From Prevotella sp. HJM029 (lineage in GTDB: Bacteria > Bacteroidota > Bacteroidia > Bacteroidales > Bacteroidaceae): a stretch of DNA of 64,000 nt. Positions 52,302 to 60,883 of this stretch are shown one piece after another. The translations under genes and the position numbers were made by a program. The notes beneath the pieces were generated by a model that worked only from the letters and a program-made list of their open reading frames with translations, was not told where the DNA came from and ran no database searches. Location of the stretch: positions 1 to 64,000 of the forward strand of contig NZ_KK082669.1 of NCBI RefSeq assembly GCF_000599605.1. Direction: 5' to 3'. Position 1 is the first letter of the stretch; every line of letters begins with the position of its first letter.

Positions 52302-53904
52302 CCTTAATTCCGCAGTATTTTTTCTTGTGAGAAAATTCTATATGTTGAGATGTCTTTTTGGAGCTCTATATGTTGATATGAGGTGCTTCGGTGTTTCTTG
52401 GGTCTTTTCTAAGCATAAAATCTCCCACCCAAACCAATGGGGAAGTTTGATGACCACAAAGAAATACTGTTTATTCAATGAAGACCTCAGAGTAGTAGGT
52501 TTTATTTGTATATAGGTTCAGAACGTTCAGCCTTCCAGTGCGCACCCATTTTGCTGGTACGCTGACAAAATGCAGGATAAAGGCTTTCAGCCTGCTTGTC
52601 TTTTTCAATGGCTTGACCTTCTCGCTGATATGACCGACGAGATAGAGATAGAAGTTCTTCAGCATAGCGGTAACCATCATGAAAACCATGTTCTCAGCCA
52701 TAAAGGAAAAGGGCAGATGTGACCATCCGAAGTCATTGTTCTGTATGTCAAAGTTCTTTTCGCTTGCTCCACGCTCATTATAAAATGTAATGATGTCTTT
52801 CTCGGTAGATGTCCGGTTGTTGGTGAGGATACAGCGGTATGTGTATATTACTCCGAACATATCCGTCTGCTCCCGGCCCTCCTTGTCTTTCAAAGGACTA
52901 CGCTGTACGACAAGCCTGTATGACTTTCCTTCGATGAAGTTGTCCATACTGATGGATGTGACATCGCATTTCTCATAGCCAACTTCAACGCTCTTCCATT
53001 CTTTCAGCTGGAGGAAGTCCTCGCATCGACTGCCGCAGCTGGCTGCACGTATATAGAACGTGTTGCAGCGCGACTCTACGGTTTGGATGATTTCCTTTGA
53101 GAATGACCCGCAGTCAGCACGGAAACGCTCTATTACCACACCAAGTTCTGAGGTTACACGGTCCATAATGCGACGGAGCGTGTCTTCTTGATGGAATCTC
53201 ACATTGGTGTTTCCGTCACGATTCTCACCTCCGACTATGATTCCCCCAATGGAAACCCAACCAGGGAAATAGCCAAAATCCTGCTTGTAAGAATACTTTG
53301 CATCGAACTTGTGGGCTGGAATAAACTGATGGTCAAAGTCTAAGTCAACATGACTGCCCACCTTTATAAGCCCCATTCTCCGTATCATCCGTAAAAGTAA
53401 GGTGTTCAGCTTCTCTGCAGTGTTGAAACTATAAGACTTGCCTGATGTCTCGCTCTTGTAGATAATGTTCTCTTCGACAAGCTCCTTCAGTCCTCGCCCC
53501 ACGGTGTCGGCACCGGGTACCAGCGTACCAGGTCTCTGCCTGAACTGCCCTGTAAGCGCATTGATGTCCTCAAGGAAATCCCCTCCACAAAGGTAGCTGA
53601 AGAAGAGAGAGCCAAAAATACTTCCATAACAGAATGCTTTGCCGCTGCTTCCGCGTTTGCCCAATACAGATTCGGTAAGTTTTTCAAAGCCCAACTTTGA
53701 GAAAACGTCCATAACATGATAAATTCCACCGAAAGAAGTGATATTCTCGTTTTTAATTGCTACATTTGCCATGTCAGATTTTTGCTTACTTGTTATGTTT
53801 GCAGCACCAAGATAGGTGAGATTTCTGACATATCCAAGTGTTTTGAGAACTTTGTTTCCCAGGCACTTGGAGGTCTCACAAGAATTTATGCTGCGGAATT
53901 AAGG
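52302..53904 (-). mobile_element. IS1380-like insertion sequence, complete copy
   Basis: 1603 bp with imperfect 30-bp terminal inverted repeats: left CCTTAATTCCGCAGTATTTT, right (reverse complement) CCTTAATTCCGCAGCATAAA, both going on into TTCTTGTGAG. It encodes one intact transposase. No target duplication found at its edges. Confidence 0.9.
52471..53772 (-). CDS. IS1380-family transposase
   Basis: 433 aa. Acidic catalytic residues lie in DLDFDHQFIPAHKFDA (near 145), RFRADCGSFSKEII (near 218) and ITFYNERGASEKNFDIQNND (near 325), the DDE-type arrangement of IS1380/IS4-like enzymes. C-terminal basic region KPLKKTSRLKAFILHFV. It moves this IS. Size is normal for the family. Confidence 0.9.
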   Translation of the reverse strand: MANVAIKNENITSFGGIYHVMDVFSKLGFEKLTESVLGKRGSSGKAFCYGSIFGSLFFSYLCGGDFLEDINALTGQFRQRPGTLVPGADTVGRGLKELVEENIIYKSETSGKSYSFNTAEKLNTLLLRMIRRMGLIKVGSHVDLDFDHQFIPAHKFDAKYSYKQDFGYFPGWVSIGGIIVGGENRDGNTNVRFHQEDTLRRIMDRVTSELGVVIERFRADCGSFSKEIIQTVESRCNTFYIRAASCGSRCEDFLQLKEWKSVEVGYEKCDVTSISMDNFIEGKSYRLVVQRSPLKDKEGREQTDMFGVIYTYRCILTNNRTSTEKDIITFYNERGASEKNFDIQNNDFGWSHLPFSFMAENMVFMMVTAMLKNFYLYLVGHISEKVKPLKKTSRLKAFILHFVSVPAKWVRTGRLNVLNLYTNKTYYSEVFIE

Positions 53905-53958
53905 ATAAAAGATGCTATAAAACACAATAATACGAACAAAGAGTTCGTTTTTAGTTTA

Positions 53959-53966
53959 TAACTTTG
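53959..53966 (+). promoter_or_regulatory. Bacteroidetes -7 element of the second WYL gene
   Basis: TAACTTTG fits TAnnTTTG, 27 bases before the ATG at 53993. It lies outside the IS right end (53904). Confidence 0.5.
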
Positions 53967-53992
53967 CATCGTAAATCTTAAAGACAACATCC

Positions 53993-55078
53993 ATGCCAGC
54001 AAATAAGAATGCAATGACACGATATAAGATATTGGATGAACTATTAAGCAGCCGGTATCATAACTATTCACTTGATGACTTAACAGAAGAAGTTAGCAAG
54101 CGATTGTCTGACATGTATCCTGATACTAATGGAGTCGTGCGCAGAACCATTGAGAAGGATATAAAATATTTGGAGTATGAAGGACCATTCCTTGTGGAAA
54201 TAGAACGATACTCAGCTCCTGGTTACAACAGAGAAAAGCAGAAATCTTATACAAAGCAATGTCTGAGATACAAGACTCCCGGCTTCTCAATTTTCAAGAA
54301 AGACCTATCTGACGACGAAGAATATCTTCTTCGTGAGGCATTATCTTTGCTTGGACAATTTGACGGGCTACCTAACCTTGATGCCCTCGAAGGATTACGA
54401 CTTGGATTAGGCGTGAGAAACAGTGATCGGAAGATTATCTCGTTTACGAAAAATCCTTTGGAAAAATCGAACCTTATAGGTGAACTTTTTACGAGTATTT
54501 CACAAAAGCAAGTAATAGAACTACAATACCATAAGTTTGAAAGCACCAATGAACTATTGTCCGTGAACTTGTGCCCTTATTTGCTGAAAGAGTACAACCG
54601 ACGTTGGTACGTAATAGGCCAGACAGAAACAGGTAGCAAGTTGTTAAATTTTAGTTTGGATAGAATAGACAAGGTTATCCCTCTATTGTCTCACAACTAT
54701 ATAGAGTACGAAGGTGATATCAATGAGTTTTTTGATGACATAATAGGAGTTACAAACTATGATGAGATTTCTGTAGAAACAATTTTGTTTTGGGTAAGTG
54801 ATATATCGAAGGATTTTGTAGCCAGCAAGCCTTTACATGATTCTCAGAGACACTACAAAGGTAAAGCTGAAAACGAATATCGTGAACTATATCCATCACT
54901 TGCTGGTGGCTGTTTTTTCTCAATTCAATGTAAAGAGAATTATGAACTCATCAGAGAGTTATGTTCTTTTGGCGAGAACCTAATAGTATTATTACCTAAT
55001 AATATTAGGGAGAAAGTAGCGGAAAGAATCCATAAAATGAAGACTATTTATAATTCAATAAAATCTACGAACATATAG
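53993..55078 (+). CDS. WYL-domain transcription regulator (copy 2)
   Basis: 361 aa. Start MPANKNAMTRYKILDELLSS parallels the other WYL protein (MATNKNAQIRYQALDRCLS), and VNLCPYLLKEYNRRWYVIGQ is the WYL core, followed by NEFFDDIIGVTNYDEIS and CKENYELIRELCSFGENLIV. It likely senses a signal and controls the downstream genes, the promoter of which lies at 55072-55101. Confidence 0.8.
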   Translation: MPANKNAMTRYKILDELLSSRYHNYSLDDLTEEVSKRLSDMYPDTNGVVRRTIEKDIKYLEYEGPFLVEIERYSAPGYNREKQKSYTKQCLRYKTPGFSIFKKDLSDDEEYLLREALSLLGQFDGLPNLDALEGLRLGLGVRNSDRKIISFTKNPLEKSNLIGELFTSISQKQVIELQYHKFESTNELLSVNLCPYLLKEYNRRWYVIGQTETGSKLLNFSLDRIDKVIPLLSHNYIEYEGDINEFFDDIIGVTNYDEISVETILFWVSDISKDFVASKPLHDSQRHYKGKAENEYRELYPSLAGGCFFSIQCKENYELIRELCSFGENLIVLLPNNIREKVAERIHKMKTIYNSIKSTNI

Positions 55079-55101
55079 GTCATAGTTGACCTCTAACTTT
55101 G
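55072..55101 (+). promoter_or_regulatory. Promoter with partial TGCA-GTT motif, site 4
   Basis: TAACTTTG (55094-55101) is the -7 element. CATAGTT (55081-55087) lies at the same distance from it as CATAGTT does from TACCTTTG at site 1; the rest of the 22-base block is not kept. It overlaps the stop of the WYL gene and lies 37 bases before the ATG at 55139. Confidence 0.45.
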
Positions 55102-55138
55102 CAGCAGAAAATTAAAGTCAAACAAAAAACGAAGAAAC

Positions 55139-57499
55139 ATGCGTACAGAAAAGTACTTTCAGGTAGAGGCTATCGTAGCCAAGTACAAGAACCTTGCTTC
55201 TAGCACAGAGGCTGCAAAGAAAACTCAGAGTTCCTTTACGGATTTCTATATCCCTGACGATTTTGCCCGACTTGACTTTATCGAGCAATTGCTTGGTCAC
55301 ATCTATCTGCTCCGTGCTGGTGAAAATGCAGATGCTGATGTTGTGAAGAAGTATTCTGTAGAGACTTCATACTATGTCAAAGGTCTTCTCGAAGAATCAG
55401 AAGAGCAATATCTCGTCGAGAACTTCGCAGAGTTTGTGGATTATGCGTTTAACAACTCTAGTACTGTATACTCTTTCGGTATGGATGGTTTTGACGCCCC
55501 CCGAGAGTGGAGTTGCTTAGTTCCTTACCTGCTGAATAACAAGCCGGAGAAAGTATTCATAGCCCACTCTGATGGCGGACGAGAATTTATTGGTCTTGAG
55601 AAATGTGAACTCACGGTTTGCGGTGACTATGAAGATGCCGCCATACGGGCTCTTGCACATGGGCATACCATTCTTAAATACCAATACCATGTTGCTGACG
55701 GCGAGTCATGGCATGATGATGACATTGCTGATGGTACGTATGACGTCGCTTTAGTCGACATACATACAGAATTGAGGAGTTTTGCGGAGAACGCTGACTT
55801 TGATAGATTCTTTAACTCATGCACTCGCATCGTTAAAGAAGGTGGCGAGATTCTTCTCTGTTTATCCAAAAATGCAATTTTGGACGATGTCTCTGCTGTT
55901 ATGCGTACAACTCTCAAGAAAGAGAGACTCCTTCAGGAGGCGATTATGTTACCATCGGGTAATATCTTGCTTCATATTGTCAAGAACTCTCAGGACTCAT
56001 TCGTAATGTGTGATGCCAGAGGCTTGCATAAAAAAGACGGCTCAGGAGTGGTCGATGTAGATACCTTTGTAAAGGAAGTGCGAATGGCAGGTATGCCTGA
56101 ACGGGAAAATTGTCCAATCGTGCAGCGCCATGGATATGACATGTTAGATGAAAACATGTTGCTTCCATCCTTCTATCTGCATTTTCCTCAAGAAGGTTCT
56201 TCAATAGAAGACGTGGCTAATATTGTGGATGAGTTTGTGCTCTCAGATGAGTGCAATCCTAAAGAAAAGGTCGTAACAGTAAATCACCTTTCTGCGGTAT
56301 TCACAAAAGGAGAATTCAAGGTTGCAGAGTTGCCTGTGGTAAAGCAAGAACGGTTAAGACGATACTACCGGGTGCATGGTCCTGCTGTTATAATGGCTGT
56401 ATCTGAGCAGGATATCGCTGTTGGTTACACTGAAGAAGATGCAGACTTCCTGGTTCCTAAGAACTTGTATGTCCTGACTCCTTCTAGCGGAGTGCATGTG
56501 CGTTACCTTGCAGCTAATATGCTACGTGAATCTGTAAAAAGCCAGATTGTAGCACTCGTCTGCGGAAAGGGAATCAATGCAAGACTGGCAAAAAAATGGA
56601 TAAATTATATCCGCATTGAGTTCCAGCCATTGCAAGAGCAGCAGCAGTTTGTACAAAGTGTAATCTTAGAAGACTACGCCTTGCAGGAACTCAATGCTAA
56701 AAAGCAGGAACAGGGCTTTAAGCATGCTATCAGACTCCGCAAACATGCTTTGATACAGAATATTTCGGCCTTTGATAGTCTGTTTCGCTCATTAGAGTAT
56801 TGCATGAGGGATCACAATGATCACATCAAGGCAAGCTACCAGATATCCCCAATAAGTCCAATGACAGTTGGAGAAGCAATGGGTATTCTTCACTCTGAGC
56901 TGGAAACAATCAGTTATCGCGTGGAACACTTAACCGATAGCAATGATTGGGGCGACTGTGAGCCCATAGAACCTCAAGGCTTTATTGAGGCATACGAGAA
57001 CACTCACAAACAGCCTGGGTTTAAGTTTGTGCATCTATGGGAACCATTTGAGACCAACATCTTCTCTAAGGATATACACGACAAGAAGACCGGCAAACTA
57101 CTCTTCCATAAGGGCGAGTCAATGAATACCGCTTGGTTCCCTCGTAAGGCTTTGCAACAGGTCTTAGACAATATTGTTGCCAACGCACGAGAACATGGGT
57201 TCAAGGACAAAGAAAGGGATGACTTTGTCATTCGAACAAGTTGGAATACAGATGGCCTTAATATGCTTATTAAGGTTTCCAACAATGGTTCCCCACTTCC
57301 GGTTGATATCGATTCTGATTTGTTGTTGGAGTATGGGTACTCAACGGCTTTGAATCAGAATGGCCATAGTGGTATCGGCGGAGGCGAGATAGCAGAAATC
57401 ATGCATAAGTTTGGAGGTGATGTTCGCATCATTTCTTCTCCCGAGAAGAAGTTTACTGTCACTTATGTACTGACAATGCCTCTTGCGAGTCTATACTAA
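55139..57499 (+). CDS. Methyltransferase-like/HsdS-like/GHKL ATPase fusion protein
   Basis: 786 aa. Residues about 110-290 resemble the HsdM methyltransferase fold (YDVALVDIHTELRSFA, CTRIVKEGGEILLCLSKN), but the NPPY/F position reads LVDIH and no DPxxGxG motif is seen, so catalysis is unlikely. Residues about 375-525 look like one HsdS half: LYVLTPSSGVHVRYLAANML and INYIRIEFQPLQEQQQFV. Residues about 645-786 are a GHKL ATPase: ALQQVLDNIVANAREHGF (N box, about 671), VSNNGSPLP, and NGHSGIGGGEIAEI (G box, about 740). I read it as DNA recognition tied to an ATPase or kinase switch; the receiver gene next to it supports phosphotransfer (inference). Confidence 0.65.
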   Translation: MRTEKYFQVEAIVAKYKNLASSTEAAKKTQSSFTDFYIPDDFARLDFIEQLLGHIYLLRAGENADADVVKKYSVETSYYVKGLLEESEEQYLVENFAEFVDYAFNNSSTVYSFGMDGFDAPREWSCLVPYLLNNKPEKVFIAHSDGGREFIGLEKCELTVCGDYEDAAIRALAHGHTILKYQYHVADGESWHDDDIADGTYDVALVDIHTELRSFAENADFDRFFNSCTRIVKEGGEILLCLSKNAILDDVSAVMRTTLKKERLLQEAIMLPSGNILLHIVKNSQDSFVMCDARGLHKKDGSGVVDVDTFVKEVRMAGMPERENCPIVQRHGYDMLDENMLLPSFYLHFPQEGSSIEDVANIVDEFVLSDECNPKEKVVTVNHLSAVFTKGEFKVAELPVVKQERLRRYYRVHGPAVIMAVSEQDIAVGYTEEDADFLVPKNLYVLTPSSGVHVRYLAANMLRESVKSQIVALVCGKGINARLAKKWINYIRIEFQPLQEQQQFVQSVILEDYALQELNAKKQEQGFKHAIRLRKHALIQNISAFDSLFRSLEYCMRDHNDHIKASYQISPISPMTVGEAMGILHSELETISYRVEHLTDSNDWGDCEPIEPQGFIEAYENTHKQPGFKFVHLWEPFETNIFSKDIHDKKTGKLLFHKGESMNTAWFPRKALQQVLDNIVANAREHGFKDKERDDFVIRTSWNTDGLNMLIKVSNNGSPLPVDIDSDLLLEYGYSTALNQNGHSGIGGGEIAEIMHKFGGDVRIISSPEKKFTVTYVLTMPLASLY

Positions 57500-57510
57500 A
57501 TGTTTAACAC

Positions 57511-57537
57511 GGGTCAGATGGTTTTCCATCTGACTCC
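57511..57537 (+). other. Perfect hairpin between the fusion gene and the receiver gene
   Basis: GTCAGATGG-TTTT-CCATCTGAC, a 9-bp perfect stem, extended by GG/CC pairs, 12 bases after the stop and 16 before the next ATG. Possible attenuator or mRNA processing site within the operon. Confidence 0.55.
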
Positions 57538-57552
57538 CAAAAATAAATCGAT

Positions 57553-58626
57553 ATGAACGGAAAATTTATACAGGTGTTATGGGTTGAAGATGATCCTCAA
57601 ATCACCCAAACTTACCCATTGGAAGCAGCTCAGTATGGAATCCAACTGGTTCCTTTCAGTTGTTGGGAAGATGCAGAAAAGGCTCTTATAACAGAATTCA
57701 AACGTTGGTCCGCCATCGTGCTGGATGCGAAGTGCAAATATAAACGAGATAGTCATGATAATGCTGCTGTTTTCTTAACTCAGGCAATTCATGCAATCGA
57801 CACAATTTGTGCTCAACGCCATCGAATACTGCCTTGGTATGTTCTTTCTGGAGGTAGCGAAGAAGAATTAAATGATTTGATTATTGATAGCAGAGAAGAA
57901 TGGGATGGTGACTGGAAGAGTAAGAAATACTATAGCAAGGCTACAGATCGAGATATGCTATTCCATAGAATACCTTATCATGCCAAGGTCTCTCCTGAAA
58001 TGCAGATTCGTCTGGTATATTATCCAGATGTATTCAAGGCCATTCGTAATACCCAATTGGATACTGATGTTGAGGTTTATATGGAAGAATTATTGCTTCC
58101 AATCCATGCCTGCAACTACTCTGGGAAAGAATATAATGACAATATGACGAAAATACGCAAATGTCTTGAGTTGGTTTTCCAATCCATGGCAGAGCATGGT
58201 ATTCTCCCAAACAAATCTAAAGATGGAAGGTACGTAATGCACGATTTACTCACTGACAAACGAGGCGGTATCAATAACACCTGGTGTAGTCTTATCCTTT
58301 CAGGAAAAGAAATAAAGCAAGGGGAGAAGGTGTCAATCACAAGTAAAAACATATTGCCTAACGTGCTAAAAGACAGTTTCCAGAGACTGATAGAGATTTC
58401 TGCGGCATACGAACATGCTGAAAACAAGAATGTCACAGATGAGCAGAAAGCAAATAGCCGTCACACTGAAAAGTTCCTCGATAGTATCGGGAATGCTCCT
58501 TACCTGCTTCGAGGATTGACAATGGAATTATGCAATATAATTCTTTGGTATGATTCTTATTTGTCGGAACATGACGATAAAGAAATGAATGCATTAGATT
58601 GGAATATATCAACTTTTACAAAGTAA
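57553..58626 (+). CDS. Receiver-domain protein with unknown C-terminal domain
   Basis: 357 aa. The N-terminal receiver has all key residues: Asp 13 and Asp 14 (VEDDPQ), the phospho-acceptor Asp 58 (AIVLDAK), Ser 99 (YVLSGGS) and Lys 129 (YYSKATD). The C-terminal 200 residues are helical and lack a DNA-binding domain that I recognise: KIRKCLELVFQSMAEHGILP and LTMELCNIILWYDSYLSEHD. It may be phosphorylated by the GHKL protein upstream (inference), with the C-terminus as an output domain of unknown kind. Confidence 0.7.
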   Translation: MNGKFIQVLWVEDDPQITQTYPLEAAQYGIQLVPFSCWEDAEKALITEFKRWSAIVLDAKCKYKRDSHDNAAVFLTQAIHAIDTICAQRHRILPWYVLSGGSEEELNDLIIDSREEWDGDWKSKKYYSKATDRDMLFHRIPYHAKVSPEMQIRLVYYPDVFKAIRNTQLDTDVEVYMEELLLPIHACNYSGKEYNDNMTKIRKCLELVFQSMAEHGILPNKSKDGRYVMHDLLTDKRGGINNTWCSLILSGKEIKQGEKVSITSKNILPNVLKDSFQRLIEISAAYEHAENKNVTDEQKANSRHTEKFLDSIGNAPYLLRGLTMELCNIILWYDSYLSEHDDKEMNALDWNISTFTK

Positions 58627-58671
58627 TTTTGCATGTAACGCTTGCTTCATGCAGCATACAGACAGAGCGAT

Positions 58672-59205
58672 ATGGCAATATTCTATCCTTCACTCGAAAA
58701 AATAATGCAGTTTAAGGTTCAGCCAACAACAGGAGAACTAACATTGCTGAACTTTTTGAACAATACATTGGACGACTCTTTTGAGGTATTCTTCAATCCA
58801 TACCTCAATGGAGACCGTCCCGATGTCCATATTATGCATAAGGACTATGGCGTTATGATTATAGAAGTAAAGGATTGGAATCTTTCCAACTTTAGTTTGA
58901 ATGACAAGAAGAAATGGGTCTATACTCCCAATAATGCCGTTACCAAGTCCCCCATAGATCAGGTTCTTAAATACAAAAACAACCTGTATGATTTGCACGT
59001 AAAGGATCTTCTCAAAATGAAGATTAAGGATTATAGACATTTCAGAATTGTATCATGTGCGATTTACTTTCACTGTGCAAGTCAGAAATGTATTGAAGAC
59101 ATGTTGGTTACTCCTTATTTGAAGGATAAAAAATACCAGGATTTTCTCCGTTATAATATTGATTTTATCGGCTTTGATTCGTTGCCTTGTAAAAGTTACG
59201 GATAA
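58672..59205 (+). pseudogene. NERD nuclease-related gene, 3' part lost
   Basis: The ATG at 58672 opens MAIFYPSLEKIMQFKVQPTT; the NERD core is GDRPDVHIMHKDYGVMIIEV then KDW, which holds the D...E-x-K of the nuclease-like fold. The frame runs into the third IS near 59186 and stops at 59205 with a few foreign codons (LPCKSYG). Full NERD proteins of this kind usually carry a helicase or other long domain after the nuclease part, and none follows. The remaining 170 or so residues may still fold. TAATTTTG at 58624 could be its promoter. Confidence 0.65.
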
Positions 59206-60294
59206 GTGCTGTAAGAAGAAGGAACACTGTGTTCTCTGCCATGAAGGATTTGGGCAATCTGTCCCACCCGAAGCCATTGTTCATATCATCGAAGATACGT
59301 TCCTTTCCTCCACGAAGGTTATAGAACTCGACAATTTCTCTTACGGAAGAATCATAGTCGTTAGTCAGGATACAACGGTATGTATATTCTCCTTCCCAAA
59401 AATCCTGCACACCATCCATCCGTTTCTGTCTTTGAATCACAAGTCGATATGCCTTACCTTTCCACTTCTCAACAAGGATAGAGTTCAATTCGAACTCAAC
59501 GCCATTGATTTCCTCAATTTTCCAACCTCTGAGAGCAAAGATGTCATTGTAGAGCAAACTGCAGCGGTTAGCACGGATATAGAAGGACTTGCAGTGTTTT
59601 TCTATTTCCTTCACGATTTCCTCGGAACATGATCCACAATCAGCTCTGAAGCGATTGATAGTGAGCCCATTCTGTTCAAATCTCTCAAAGATCCTCTTCA
59701 GCGTGTCCTTCTGATGGAAACGAACATTTGTGTTACCATCACTATTCTCTATACCGACTATCAAATCGCCAATAACCGCCACACCAGGGCAATAACCAAG
59801 GAACTTCTTGTATGTAGGCTTTGCATCATACTTCTCTGTCTCTATGAACTGATGGTCGAAATCAACATCATACATCTCACCCTCTTTCAGTTGGCCAGAT
59901 GCAAATATACAATTGAGCAATAAAGTATTGAGAGTGTCAGCCGTATTGAAATCATAGGTCTTGCCCATATCTGATGTGTATGAAATGTTTTCTTGCGTCA
60001 ACTCCTTTATCGCTCTGAGGATAGTATCAGAGCTACAAGTGCGAAGTGTCGGATGGAGCGAGAGGTGGTTCATCAAATGAGTAGTGACATCCTTGGGTAC
60101 ATGAACCGCCACAGAAGTAGATACTCATGAGAGAACGGATGATTTCGCTGTACTGATAACCGAACGATCTACACCTTAGACCGAGGGTTGAGTCGATTAC
60201 AGATGATAATGTGTGGAGTCAAATTGCTCCATGATTGAAAATAATCCCCCAAAAGGAGTGAGTCTCTCTCAGATTTAATTTGTATCTTTGCCAT
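59165..60294 (-). pseudogene. IS1380-like transposase pseudogene
   Basis: From the ATG at 60294 the reading MAKIQIKSERDSLLLGDYF shifts frame twice before the longest frame (59165-60112), where VDFDHQFIETEKYDAKPTYK, RFRADCGSCSEEIVKEIEKH and VEFYNLRGGKERIFDDMNNG show the catalytic parts. Piecing the frames together gives DSTLGLRCRSFGYQYSEIIR, so the N-terminus was once intact. The C-terminus is cut after ALIRNFYK, where the NERD gene begins. Not functional. Confidence 0.8.
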
Positions 60295-60430
60295 GTCTAT
60301 CGTCGGATTCTCTTGTTTTTTTTTGCAATACTAAGATAAGTGAAAATTCTGACATGGCAAAATCCTGAGCAACTTTTTGTTGCTCAGGTACTTAAAAAGT
60401 TTAATTTATAATAGTGTTGCGGAATTAAGG
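59186..60430 (-). mobile_element. Third IS1380-like copy, one end missing
   Basis: Right end GTTGCGGAATTAAGG (60416-60430) fits the inverted repeat of the other two copies. The left end is absent: the sequence changes directly from transposase codons into the NERD gene near 59186. It is diverged from the other two copies and carries a poly-T and hairpin stretch near 60313-60400. Confidence 0.75.
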
Positions 60431-60801
60431 TATTATTTTTATTAGGTGTTCTTGTTGGATGTATTCTTACATTTGGAGGTCTCTTTATTTACTCCAAAAT
60501 GCAGAGTACACCTGAGCAGTCTGGGATAAGAATGGCTAAACAAAAGACAAAGTTTACGGTTGCAAACAAGTTTGAAGTATTTCAGAGCTTTGAAGATGGA
60601 GCACTTGCAACAAGTGAGGTAAAGGATTATATCAGCGCCTTTACAGGGCCTGTTGTATTTCTTGTTGCTGAAGAAAATGAACAGTTCTATGACGGGCAGA
60701 TCGTTACTATTCCTAAAGGAAAGTCTGCAATGCAGATAGGTACATATAGCTATGAGAGTAAAGCTGGTGTGCACACTGTACCTATCATTGCGTTTGAATA
60801 A
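60431..60801 (+). pseudogene. 5'-truncated small membrane-anchored protein gene
   Basis: The IS ends at 60430, and an open plus-strand frame continues at once with LFLLGVLVGCILTFGGLFIY, a membrane helix, then SKMQSTPEQSGIRMAKQKTK and a soluble domain (FTVANKFEVFQSFEDGALAT, IGTYSYESKAGVHTVPIIAF). The start codon before the helix is missing, so the IS has cut off the beginning. A shorter product from ATG 60499 would lack the helix. No family recognised. Confidence 0.55.
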
Positions 60802-60812
60802 ATGACTATATT

Positions 60813-60878
60813 GAGCCGCAAAGATGAAAGAGTAGCACCGTAATCGGGTTTAGCAAATCATCTTTGTTGGCTCTTTTT
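60813..60878 (+). terminator. Long-stem terminator after the truncated gene
   Basis: GAGCCGCAAAGATGA (60813-60827) pairs with TCATCTTTGTTGGCTC (60858-60873), followed by TTTTT. Loop of about 30 nt. It ends plus-strand transcripts before the convergent relaxase gene. Confidence 0.6.
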
Positions 60879-60883
60879 GTATC

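Larger units (their letters stand above)
49317..53904. mobile_element. Composite-transposon-like unit carrying nhaA
   Basis: Two IS1380-like copies in the same orientation enclose a broken DUF389 gene and an intact nhaA. No target duplication is obvious at the outer edges (left TTATTA, right ATAAAA), so the unit may have formed by separate insertions or by recombination. Confidence 0.5.
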
